Of a DNA stretch of 15,728 bases, positions 7,044-14,486 are shown in pieces. Every line of letters begins with the position of its first letter. The first letter of the stretch is position 1. The DNA lies in contig USEU01000050.1 of assembly GCA_900553805.1 (NCBI GenBank), forward strand, positions 1-15,728, given 5' to 3'. A model generated the notes under the pieces. It saw only the letters and a program-made list of their open reading frames with translations. It made no database searches and was not told where the DNA came from. Both the position numbers and the translations under genes were made by a program. The stretch is from an uncultured Eubacteriales bacterium (GTDB lineage: Bacteria; Bacillota; Clostridia; Oscillospirales; Oscillospiraceae).

Positions 7044-7211
7044 ATTTACAACAAAACGGAGGCGGGTGACAGGCGTGCGCGCAGGTGCATGCCGTATCTG
7101 CACCGAGGCGCTTCCCATGGCTAAAAGATTGCCTCGGTGACAGGCTGGACGTTAACAGGTTCTTTGCCATCGAATTGAAGATGGAGAAGATATAAAAAAG
7201 GAGGAAAAAAC
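7044..7211 (+). promoter_or_regulatory. Structured leader of the transporter operon
   Basis: About 190 nt of untranslated leader precede the binding-protein gene. It contains a 6-bp hairpin (GGTGCA 7084-7089 with TGCACC 7099-7104) and an 8-bp hairpin (ACCGAGGC 7102-7109 with GCCTCGGT 7131-7138). They share bases 7102-7104 and so compete. The 10-mer GGTGACAGGC occurs at 7065-7074 and again at 7136-7145. A small frame runs from GTG 7066 to TGA 7140 (24 codons, containing CRIC) and spans both hairpins. Its GGAGG is only 3 nt from that GTG, so translation is doubtful. A weak 5-bp hairpin follows (7167-7184). AGGAGG at 7199-7204 serves the next gene. I do not recognise a known riboswitch class. 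Confidence 0.4.
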
Positions 7212-8726
7212 ATGAAAAAAAGCGTAGCAATGCTGCTGGCAATCGTGATGGTCATCGCCGTCCTGGCGGTGCCTGCCGCAGCGGAGACCACCTACAAAGA
7301 GGCAATCCGTATCGCCACCACAGGCGATATGCCCTCTGCATTTCCCTATGGCAACTCCAGCACCCAGACTTCTATTGCGACGAACTCCACTCACGAGGGC
7401 CTGGTCAAGGTAGCCGCCGACGGCTCCGCAGCTCCTGTTCTTGCGACCGAGTGGTCCGCCAATGAGGATTCCACCGTGTGGACCTTCAAGATCCGCGAAG
7501 GCGTCAAATTCCATGACGGCAGCGCGCTGACCGCCGAGGATGTGAAATTCACCTGGGAATACAGCTCCGATACCGCCAACGACGGCGTCAACTGGGTCAT
7601 TACCGGCGCGGGCCTGATCGATACCATCGAGGTCCCGAACGAGTATACCGTCGTCTTCAACATGAAAGCGAGCACTCCCGACTGGCTGTTCTACGCCGCG
7701 CAGAAGATCGTTTCCAAGTCCGCCGTTGAATCTCTTGGCGGCGAAATGGGCGGCCGGATCGGCACTGGTCCCTATGTTCACACCGCGCAGGAGACCGGCG
7801 TCAGCTGGGTCATCAGCCGCAACGAGAACTATTGGGGCGAGAAGCCTGTCACCAAGCAGATCACCTTCCTGGTCATCACCGATGCCAGCACCCGCGCCCT
7901 CACCCTGAAGTCCGGCGATGTGGATGCCATCTTCGAGGCCAACGCCTCTGATATCGTGTCCTTCATGGCTGACAGCAACTACAATGTTTACAAGGCTGAG
8001 AACTCTGCCAACGTCTACATCGGCATGAACTGCGCCAATGGCAGCGTCTGCGAGAATGAGATCGTCCGCCGTGCTGTGGCCATGAGCGTCAACCGCGACG
8101 ATATCGTCAACGCCTGCTATGAAAACGGTGCCTGCGCTGTTCCGTCCTATAACATCATCAATAACGTCACCCCCGGCTATGTGGACGTGGAGGCCGTTCC
8201 CTATGATCCTGAAGGCGCTGCCAAGCTGCTGGCTGACAACGGCATCTCCAACCTGACCCTGAACCTGGTTACCTTTGCCAAGTATAAGAGCCTGGCGGAG
8301 GTGGTGCAGGCCGACCTGAGCCTGGCCGGCATCAATGTGGTCGTCAATGAAATCGCGCAGTCTGGCTTCACCGGGAGCCTGCGCTCTGACCCCACAAAGT
8401 ACGATATGTACATCAACGCCACCTCCAGCTCCGGCGGTGTTCTGAACATCGTGTCCCGTTTCTTCAAAACTGACTCCCCTGTCTCTGCTATGTATTACAG
8501 CGATCCTACCTTCGACACGATGCTGGAGGAGGGTATGGCAAGTAAGACCTATGATGAGATGATCGAGGCCTACGGCGGCATGCAGGAGTACCTGGCTCAG
8601 ACGCTTCCCGCGATCCCTCTGGCCCAGACCTACCTGTGGTGCATCGGTTCCTCTGGCTTCTCCGGCGTGGACCTGGGGACCCAGACCTACGAGGTCAATT
8701 TCACCAACGCCTGTGTTGCGCAGTAA
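7212..8726 (+). CDS. ABC transporter substrate-binding protein, family 5 (Opp/Dpp-like)
   Basis: This 504-aa extracytoplasmic receptor delivers substrate to the permeases encoded next. The start has AGGAGG 7 nt upstream. Residues 1-24 are a Sec signal peptide (MKKSVAMLLAIV..., cleavage likely after VPAAA). There is no lipobox cysteine; the first cysteines come far into the mature protein. The family-5 hallmark VWTFKIREGVKFHDGSALT followed by AEDVKFTWEY lies at about 94-122. RIGTGPYVH near 180 and NENYWGEKP near 201-209 are also typical. Family members bind oligopeptides, nickel, haem, oligosaccharides or opines, so the ligand cannot be inferred from family alone. It is the first gene of the LacI-controlled operon, followed by a terminator-like hairpin that would make it more abundant than the rest. 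Confidence 0.95.
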   Translation: MKKSVAMLLAIVMVIAVLAVPAAAETTYKEAIRIATTGDMPSAFPYGNSSTQTSIATNSTHEGLVKVAADGSAAPVLATEWSANEDSTVWTFKIREGVKFHDGSALTAEDVKFTWEYSSDTANDGVNWVITGAGLIDTIEVPNEYTVVFNMKASTPDWLFYAAQKIVSKSAVESLGGEMGGRIGTGPYVHTAQETGVSWVISRNENYWGEKPVTKQITFLVITDASTRALTLKSGDVDAIFEANASDIVSFMADSNYNVYKAENSANVYIGMNCANGSVCENEIVRRAVAMSVNRDDIVNACYENGACAVPSYNIINNVTPGYVDVEAVPYDPEGAAKLLADNGISNLTLNLVTFAKYKSLAEVVQADLSLAGINVVVNEIAQSGFTGSLRSDPTKYDMYINATSSSGGVLNIVSRFFKTDSPVSAMYYSDPTFDTMLEEGMASKTYDEMIEAYGGMQEYLAQTLPAIPLAQTYLWCIGSSGFSGVDLGTQTYEVNFTNACVAQ

Positions 8727-8745
8727 TCCATAAGCACTGATGGGA

Positions 8746-8789
8746 GGACTGCCCGTTGTCCCGGGGTCGGGCGGTGGGCAGTCCTTTTT
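8746..8789 (+). terminator. Intra-operon attenuating terminator
   Basis: A 9-bp perfect stem (GGACTGCCC 8746-8754 with GGGCAGTCC 8776-8784), a GC-rich 21-nt loop and a directly following TTTTT form a normal intrinsic terminator between the binding-protein and permease genes. Partial read-through would set a high ratio of binding protein to membrane components. Confidence 0.85.
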
Positions 8790-8814
8790 GTATGATTTTA
8801 GCGGGAGGACCTCA

Positions 8815-9747
8815 ATGATCAAATACATACTCAAGCGAATACTGATGATTATCCCTGTGGTTCTGTTTGTTTCTTTTGTTGTGTACGGTGTTATGGATCT
8901 TGTGCCCGGCGATCCGGCGCTCACGGCTCTGGGTGATGAGGCGACCCCGGAGCAATTGGAGCAGTACCGGGAGGAGCACGGACTGAATGATCCTATGCCG
9001 CTGCGATATGTGCGCTACATGGCGGGCGTTCTGCACAAGGACCTGGGACAAAGCGTATACAACGGCGAAGACGTGTGGAGCCTGTTCTTTGCCAAGTTCC
9101 GCTACACCATCATCCTTGCGGTGGCCTCTGTCATTCTGACCATTGTCATGTCGATCCCATTGGGCATCGTGGCGGCAGTGAAGCAGAATACCTGGTGGGA
9201 TACATCCGCATCTACATTTTCATTTATCGGTCTGGCTATGCCAAACTTCTGGATCGGACTGCTGCTGATCATCCTGTTTTCCGTGCAGCTGAAGTGGCTG
9301 CCTGCCTCCGGCGCGTCCGGCTGGAAGAGCGTCATCCTTCCCGCGATCACCTGCGGGACCGGCAATATGGCGGCGCTGACCAGAACGACCCGCAGCGCCA
9401 TGCTGGATACGCTCCGCCAGGATTATCTGCGGACGGCCAGATCCAAGGGCGCGGTGGAGCGAGTGGTTATCTGGAAGCACGCACTGCGCAATGCCCAGAT
9501 CCCGATTGTGACACAGATCGGTAACCAGTGCGCGGCGCTGATCGGCGGCGCACTGGTCACAGAGCGTGTGTTCGCGTGGCCCGGCGTGGGCAACTATCTG
9601 GTAACGGCAATTCTCCAGAGCGACTATGAGGTGGTGACGGGCTTCGTGATCATGATCGCGGTGGCTGTATCCCTGGTCCTGCTGGTGGTGGATATCATCT
9701 ATGCCTATATGGATCCCCGCGTGAAAGCGCAATATGTCAGGAATTGA
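8815..9747 (+). CDS. ABC transporter permease, DppB/OppB type
   Basis: One of two membrane subunits of the importer, 310 aa. The ATG at 8815 (MIKYILKRILMIIPVVL) is chosen because GGGAGGA lies 5 nt upstream; an in-frame ATG at 8740 falls in the terminator. The layout is that of the OppB family: TM1 at 9-28, the motif DLVPGDPA (28-35), a large external segment, then five more helices (about 97-122, 133-159, 173-190, 235-255 and 275-297). The cytoplasmic EAA loop contacting the ATPases is DYLRTARSKGAVERVVIWKH (203-222), and the family ending ERVFAWPGVGNYLVTAI...DPRV is present. The next gene starts about 10 nt after the stop, or overlaps it if the earlier ATG is used. Confidence 0.96.
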   Translation: MIKYILKRILMIIPVVLFVSFVVYGVMDLVPGDPALTALGDEATPEQLEQYREEHGLNDPMPLRYVRYMAGVLHKDLGQSVYNGEDVWSLFFAKFRYTIILAVASVILTIVMSIPLGIVAAVKQNTWWDTSASTFSFIGLAMPNFWIGLLLIILFSVQLKWLPASGASGWKSVILPAITCGTGNMAALTRTTRSAMLDTLRQDYLRTARSKGAVERVVIWKHALRNAQIPIVTQIGNQCAALIGGALVTERVFAWPGVGNYLVTAILQSDYEVVTGFVIMIAVAVSLVLLVVDIIYAYMDPRVKAQYVRN

Positions 9748-9757
9748 GGTGATCGCA

Positions 9758-10636
9758 TTGAAAAAGGAACAACAGACGGAAAATGTAAGGGAAAACCATT
9801 TTCTGGAGGTTTGGCGTCAGTTCCGCAGGAACAAGGGCGCAATGATCGGCCTGGCGGTCACGATTCTTCTGATCCTCATTTCGATTTTCGCAGATCAGAT
9901 TTGGGATTATAAGACCGATGTCATTGGCTTTAACGTGGTGGAACGTTTGCAGGGGCCTAGTGCGAAGCACTGGTTCGGCACGGACCAGTTTGGAAGAGAT
10001 ATGTTTGCCCGCGTAGGCTACGGGACGCGCTATTCTTTGCTGGTAGGCTTCGCGTCCGTGTTTACGGCCCTGCTGCTGGGCCTGCCCATCGGTGCGGCGG
10101 CAGGCTATCTGGGCGGGAAATTTGACAGCATTTTCATGCGCATTGTGGATGCCATTACCATCATCCCCTCCATCCTGCTGACGGTGATCCTGGTTACGGT
10201 GCTGGGCACCAGCATGTTCAATCTGATGCTGGCGCTGTCCATCAGCTCCATCCCGATCCTGGCACGTATCACCCGTGCCTCTGTCATGACGGTCCGCAAC
10301 AATGAGTACATAGAGTCTGCCAAGGCAATCGGAGGCTCCAACTTTTACATCATAATGACGCAGGTCCTGCCCAACTGCTTTTCTCCTATTCTGGTGCAGG
10401 CAACGCTGCGTATGGGCACCACCATCATCAGCGCTGCCGGCCTGAGCTATATCGGCCTGGGCGTGCCGGTGCCGACGCCGGAATGGGGCGCGCTGTTGAA
10501 TGCCTCCAAGGATTTTATCATTGACAAGCCCTATCTGTGCTTCTTCCCGGGCCTGGCGATTATGATTACGGTGATGGCGATCAATTTGGTCGGCGACGGC
10601 CTCCGGGACGCGCTGGATCCCAAATTGAAACGATAA
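9758..10636 (+). CDS. ABC transporter permease, DppC/OppC type
   Basis: Second membrane subunit of the importer, 292 aa from the TTG at 9758 (MKKEQQTENV). That start is preferred because GAGGTGA ends 5 nt upstream. The alternative ATG at 9734 (adding MSGIEVIA) overlaps the previous gene by 14 nt and lacks a ribosome binding site, but cannot be excluded. The N-terminus has the OppC pattern (FLEVWRQFRRNKGAMIGL), TM1 at about 29-46, then HWFGTDQFGRDMFARV (71-86), five further helices, and the EAA loop EYIESAKAIGGSNFYIIMTQ. The end GDGLRDALDPKLK is typical of the family. The ATPase gene begins 13 nt after the stop, with AAGGAGGGGG between. Confidence 0.95.
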   Translation: MKKEQQTENVRENHFLEVWRQFRRNKGAMIGLAVTILLILISIFADQIWDYKTDVIGFNVVERLQGPSAKHWFGTDQFGRDMFARVGYGTRYSLLVGFASVFTALLLGLPIGAAAGYLGGKFDSIFMRIVDAITIIPSILLTVILVTVLGTSMFNLMLALSISSIPILARITRASVMTVRNNEYIESAKAIGGSNFYIIMTQVLPNCFSPILVQATLRMGTTIISAAGLSYIGLGVPVPTPEWGALLNASKDFIIDKPYLCFFPGLAIMITVMAINLVGDGLRDALDPKLKR

Positions 10637-10649
10637 GGAGGGGGACAGA

Positions 10650-11693
10650 ATGGCATTTTTTCGAAAAAAGGCTTCCAAAATCGATAAAATTGAGCGGGAA
10701 GCAACCGCAAATGCCGTAGAGATCCGCAACCTGGCGGTGGAATATGACACCTCCAAGGCAACGGTGAAAGCGGTAAACGGAATTGATCTCACCTTGAAGA
10801 AAAAACACACCCTTGGCCTGGTCGGAGAGACCGGCGCGGGAAAAACCACGGCGATGCTGGCGCTGATGGGCCTGGTCCCGGATCCTCCCGGTGTGATCAA
10901 ATCCGGCGAGATCAGGGTAAACGGCATCGACATGCGCCGCCTGACACCCGGTCAGCTCAGCGCTGTCCGCGGCAGCGAGATCGCAATGATCTTCCAGGAC
11001 CCCATGACCTCCCTGAACCCGGTTATGACGGTAGGCGAGCAGATCCAGGAGAGCCTGCTGTTTCACCGGAATATTTCCAGAAAGGAAGCCTGGGAGCGGG
11101 CAAAGGATGCTTTGGCGACGGTGGGAATCGACCCCAACCGTGCCGGTGAATATCCGCATCAGTTTTCCGGCGGAATGCGTCAGCGCGTGGGAATCGCTAT
11201 CGCATTGGCCTGCCGCCCGGCGGTCCTAATCGCCGACGAGCCGACGACGGCCCTGGATGTGACGATCCAGGACCAGGTGCTGAAACTGATGCGGGACCTT
11301 CGGGAGCAGTATGAGACATCCATGATCCTCATTACCCATGATTTGGGCGTGGTGGCGGAGATCTGTGACGAAGTGGCGGTGATGTATGGTGGCCGCATCG
11401 TGGAATCCGGGACCCTGGAGGATATTTTCAACCACACCATGCACCCGTATACCGAGGGGCTGTTCAATTCGCTTCCTAATATTCATGCCCGCGTCCATAA
11501 GCTGACGCCGATCCCCGGCCTGATGCCGGATCCTTCCCATCTGCCGGAGGGCTGCATCTTCGCGGAGCGCTGCCCCTATGCCACGGAGCGATGCAGGAAA
11601 GAGCAGCCTGCCGTTGTAGAGGCATCCGGCACCCATAAAGTCGCCTGCTGCCGGTATCAGGAAGGTGACTTCCACATCAAAAGAGGTAAGTGA
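10650..11693 (+). CDS. ABC transporter ATP-binding protein, DppD/OppD type
   Basis: One of the paired ATPases that power import, 347 aa, cytosolic at the membrane. Walker A is GETGAGKTT (59-67), with Thr and Ala where relatives usually have GESGSGKS. The Q-loop lies at FQDP (115-118), the signature at FSGGMRQR (172-179), Walker B at VLIADEP (192-198) and the H-loop at THDLGVV (229-235). The C-terminal oligopeptide-transporter extension (about 240-340) contains a cysteine set (C302, C308, C315, C333, C334) in the CxxxxRCPYATxRC pattern of Opp/Dpp ATPases. A basic 20-residue N-terminal extension precedes the first strand. The next start lies 2 nt after the stop. Strong start with AAGGAGGGGG. 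Confidence 0.96.
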   Translation: MAFFRKKASKIDKIEREATANAVEIRNLAVEYDTSKATVKAVNGIDLTLKKKHTLGLVGETGAGKTTAMLALMGLVPDPPGVIKSGEIRVNGIDMRRLTPGQLSAVRGSEIAMIFQDPMTSLNPVMTVGEQIQESLLFHRNISRKEAWERAKDALATVGIDPNRAGEYPHQFSGGMRQRVGIAIALACRPAVLIADEPTTALDVTIQDQVLKLMRDLREQYETSMILITHDLGVVAEICDEVAVMYGGRIVESGTLEDIFNHTMHPYTEGLFNSLPNIHARVHKLTPIPGLMPDPSHLPEGCIFAERCPYATERCRKEQPAVVEASGTHKVACCRYQEGDFHIKRGK

Positions 11694-11695
11694 GT

Positions 11696-12676
11696 ATGGC
11701 TGAAATAATTTTGGAAGTCAAGGACCTGAAAAAGTATTTTAAGTCCCCCAAGGGGACGGTCCATGCCGTGGATGGGTTGAATCTGACGCTGGAAAAGGGC
11801 AAAACTTTGGGAATCGTAGGTGAATCCGGCTGCGGAAAGTCGACCACCGGCCGCGTTATCCTGCGGCTGCTGGACGCGACCAGCGGCACGGTCATCTTCG
11901 ACGGGAAAGATGTTACAAAGGCAACGCCCGCGGAAATGCGGGAGCTGCGGAAGGATATGCAGATGATCTTTCAGGATCCCTTCTCATCTCTGAATCCCCG
12001 CAGAACAGTCAGTCAGCTGATCGCGGAGCCCATCATCCTGAATAAGCTTATCACCGGCAAGGACAAGAAAGAGCGGATCGAGGCCAGGGTGCTGGAACTG
12101 ATGGAAACGGTCGGTCTGGCCAGACGCCTGTATAACGCCTACCCCCACGAGTTGGACGGAGGCAGACGGCAGCGAATCGGTATCGCCCGCGCGTTGGCGA
12201 TGAATCCCAAGTTTATTGTCTGCGACGAGCCGGTTTCCGCGCTGGATGTGTCCATTCAGGCGCAGATTCTGAATCTTCTGAAGGATTTGCAGGAGAAAAT
12301 GGGCCTGACATATATTTTCATTACCCACAATCTGTCTGTGGTCAACCATTTCGCGGATGAGATCGCGGTGATGTATCTCGGCTCCCTTGTGGAGAAGGCG
12401 GCGGTGGAGGATCTGTTCCAGCGCCCCATGCATCCCTACACCAAGGCGCTGCTTTCCGCCATCCCGGTGCCGGAGATCACTCAGGAGCGGAAGAAGGAGA
12501 GCATCCGCGGTGAGATCACATCCCCGATTAACCTGGCGCCGCACTGCCGCTTCTGCAAGCGCTGCCCCTATGCCACGCAGGAGTGTGCGGAAAAGCCGGT
12601 ACCAGAGCTGCGGGAGATCGGAAACGGGCACTTTGTTGCATGCCATCGACTGAATGAAAGAGGAGAAATGAAATAG
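11696..12676 (+). CDS. ABC transporter ATP-binding protein, DppF/OppF type
   Basis: Partner ATPase of the importer, 326 aa. ATG 11696 is preferred over GTG 11690, because GAGGT ends 8 nt before the ATG but only 2 nt before the GTG. Walker A is GESGCGKST (42-50), Q-loop FQDP (92-95), Walker B FIVCDEP (173-179), and H-loop THNLSVV (210-216). The signature reads HELDGGRRQRIGIA, that is DGGRR in place of the usual SGGQR; I believe this variant is seen in some Firmicute members of the family. The cysteine-bearing C-terminus (C284, C287, C290, C297, C316, pattern CxxCKRCPYATQEC) matches the OppF extension. The lyase gene begins 2 nt after the stop. Confidence 0.95.
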   Translation: MAEIILEVKDLKKYFKSPKGTVHAVDGLNLTLEKGKTLGIVGESGCGKSTTGRVILRLLDATSGTVIFDGKDVTKATPAEMRELRKDMQMIFQDPFSSLNPRRTVSQLIAEPIILNKLITGKDKKERIEARVLELMETVGLARRLYNAYPHELDGGRRQRIGIARALAMNPKFIVCDEPVSALDVSIQAQILNLLKDLQEKMGLTYIFITHNLSVVNHFADEIAVMYLGSLVEKAAVEDLFQRPMHPYTKALLSAIPVPEITQERKKESIRGEITSPINLAPHCRFCKRCPYATQECAEKPVPELREIGNGHFVACHRLNERGEMK

Positions 12677-12678
12677 CC

Positions 12679-14220
12679 ATGAAACTGAACACGACTTATC
12701 AGGAAAACCGGCAGGAGAGCATTGCGGTCAACGGAAATCATTTTCCCAATAAGAGCCTGTGTGAGCTGGATGCGATCCCCAAGTTTGCGGTCAGCGTCAA
12801 CCGGTGGATGCCGTATATTCGGTCTGTCAACGAAGCCCATGTGGTCATGCTCTATGAGCAGGGGATCCTGAAGCTCCAGGAGGCGGGAGCGATCCTGAAG
12901 GCCATTGAGGAGCTGGACTATGAGGGGTACAAGTCTCAAACCTACTGTGACGAATTTGAGGATATGTACTTCCAGCAGGAAAAGGAGATCATCGAAAAGA
13001 GCAACGGCGCCGGCGGAAACATGCACCTTGGCCGCAGCCGCAACGATATGTGCATTACCTGGACGCATCTGAATGTGCGTGAGGGCATCCTGGATGTGAT
13101 GGAGACACTGATCCAATTCCAGAATACGGTGCGCCTGTTCTGCGAGGAGCACAAGGATACCCTGTATGTTATCCACACGCACACGCAGCATGCGCAGCCC
13201 GGTATTATGGGCCATTACTTCCTGGGCTTTCTGGATGTGCTGGAACGCTGCATCAGACGTTTCAAGAACGCATATGACATGACCAACGTTTCCCCCATGG
13301 GCGCTGCCGTTGCCACCACCTCTGCCTATCCCGTCTCCCGGGAGAGGATGGCGGAACTGCTGGGCTGCGACGGAATTATCGAGAATGCATACGATTCCAT
13401 TGGCAATATTGAGTATTATTCTCTGACGGCCAGCGCGGTTTCCCTGTGTGCGATCGACCTGAGCAAGACCATTACGGATATGATCCTGTGGGCAACGGAG
13501 GAAGAAAAGATGATTATCTTTGGAGATGGCCTTTCCTCCATCAGCTCCATTATGCCGCAGAAGCGCAACCCGATCGTGATGGAGCATCTGCGTGCCTGCG
13601 TTGGTGTTGCCAAGGGCCTGGGCGATACCGTTCAGACGGCCTGCTTCCGCACCCCCTACGGCGATATCTGCGACTATGAGGATATGGATAGCTCACTGTT
13701 TTCCGCCTTTAGCATGCTCAAGCGCTGCTTGAAGGTATTTGACTCCGTTATGGCGACGATCGATGTGAACAAGCCCCTGCTGCGGCAGCGGGCGTTTGAG
13801 AGCTTCTCCGTGGTGACGGAAATGGCAGACGAGATGTACCGCTCTTACGGCATTCCATTCCGCAAGGCACATGGTTTTGTGTCCTATCTGGTGAGAAAGG
13901 CCAGAGCAGAGGGCTACGATCTGCGGGTCGTGGAGGAAAAGTATTTTGCCGATACTTATGAAGAATATTTCCACGAGCCGTTTACCTTCGACTTCGCGCC
14001 CATCGCTCAATCCATTGATCCCGACCATTTTGTAAAGGTCCGCGAGATCATAGGCGGCACCGGGCCGAAGGCAATGGCAGCCCAGCTGGCTTCCGCGCAG
14101 CGCAAGGTCCAGGAAAATGCCGCATGGTACGATGAGAAGACCAATGCGCTGGCAGCATCCGACCGGGCACGTCTGGACGCGGTCAATCGCATTATCCAGG
14201 CCTGGCAGCAGGAGAAGTAA
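12679..14220 (+). CDS. Argininosuccinate-lyase-like enzyme (fumarase/aspartase superfamily)
   Basis: The product is 513 aa. Superfamily motifs are plain: GGNMHLGRSRNDM (112-124, cf. HTGRSRNDQ of argininosuccinate lyase), HTHTQHAQPG (166-175) with the candidate catalytic His168, and the mobile signature loop SSIMPQKRNP (289-298) with candidate catalytic Ser289/290 and Lys295. Family enzymes split a C-N or C-O bond by beta-elimination, usually releasing fumarate. It is likely not housekeeping ArgH: it is about 50 residues longer than usual ArgH, lacks the WGGRF N-terminus, has Leu for Thr in the HxGRSRND motif, and is the last gene of a LacI-controlled importer operon with no other arginine gene near. 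A catabolic lyase acting on the imported compound is therefore the best inference; the substrate is unknown. GGAG is 14 nt upstream of the ATG, rather long. Confidence 0.88.
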   Translation: MKLNTTYQENRQESIAVNGNHFPNKSLCELDAIPKFAVSVNRWMPYIRSVNEAHVVMLYEQGILKLQEAGAILKAIEELDYEGYKSQTYCDEFEDMYFQQEKEIIEKSNGAGGNMHLGRSRNDMCITWTHLNVREGILDVMETLIQFQNTVRLFCEEHKDTLYVIHTHTQHAQPGIMGHYFLGFLDVLERCIRRFKNAYDMTNVSPMGAAVATTSAYPVSRERMAELLGCDGIIENAYDSIGNIEYYSLTASAVSLCAIDLSKTITDMILWATEEEKMIIFGDGLSSISSIMPQKRNPIVMEHLRACVGVAKGLGDTVQTACFRTPYGDICDYEDMDSSLFSAFSMLKRCLKVFDSVMATIDVNKPLLRQRAFESFSVVTEMADEMYRSYGIPFRKAHGFVSYLVRKARAEGYDLRVVEEKYFADTYEEYFHEPFTFDFAPIAQSIDPDHFVKVREIIGGTGPKAMAAQLASAQRKVQENAAWYDEKTNALAASDRARLDAVNRIIQAWQQEK

Positions 14221-14238
14221 AGGACGAAGAAACAGAAA

Positions 14239-14298
14239 CCCGGGATTGCGTTTGTTTACAGCAAAGTGTATCATAAACGCAGTCCCGGGAGTCGTTTT
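14239..14298 (+). terminator. Terminator of the transporter/lyase operon
   Basis: A 15-bp stem with a single U-G pair (14239-14253 with 14275-14289) encloses a 21-nt loop and is followed after 5 nt by TTTTATTATTT. It ends the operon before the kinase gene. Confidence 0.85.
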
Positions 14299-14303
14299 AT
14301 TAT

Positions 14304-14470
14304 TTAGGGCCTATCTGAAAACCGTCAACACGCCCAAACAGCGGATCTTTTCCGCCTGCTGTGCACCATTTTTTCTTGCAATACACAAAGTATTCCCGCG
14401 AAAAAATGGCTTCATCAGGCGGAAGATCTCTCGCTGTTGGTCATATTTCCGATTTTCAGATACGCCCTAA
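14304..14470. repeat. Long imperfect palindromic element, MITE-like
   Basis: The two halves of this 167-bp stretch are imperfect inverted copies. The ends match almost perfectly (TTAGGGC, one mismatch, TATCTGAAAA). Inner arms share AACAGCG, GATCTT, CCGCCTG and CCATTTTTTC, joined by small gaps, around a loop of about 24 nt (14376-14399). The right arm lies inside the region just before the kinase ribosome binding site. TA flanks both GGGC...GCCC ends, which would suit a TA target duplication, although it may also be part of the repeat. There is no coding frame of merit in it. Confidence 0.75.
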
Positions 14471-14486
14471 TGGGAGAGAAGTTTAT

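Noticed and set aside
8740..8814. N-terminal extension of the first permease from an ATG at 8740
   Set aside because: These codons lie in the terminator hairpin; the ATG at 8815 has a good ribosome binding site and gives the normal family N-terminus.
7152..8924. 590-codon minus-strand frame across the binding-protein gene and part of the permease
   Set aside because: It runs through the operon leader and terminator and has no family features; the plus-strand gene has signal peptide, motifs and ribosome binding site.
9737..10933. 398-codon minus-strand frame over the second permease
   Set aside because: It overlaps two clear plus-strand genes and its product is low-complexity in Arg, His and Gln, as expected of an antisense frame.
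14361..14486. N-terminal extension of the kinase from an ATG at 14361
   Set aside because: It reads through the palindromic element; kinases of this family start as at 14487 (MKKILVFGSLN), which has its own ribosome binding site.
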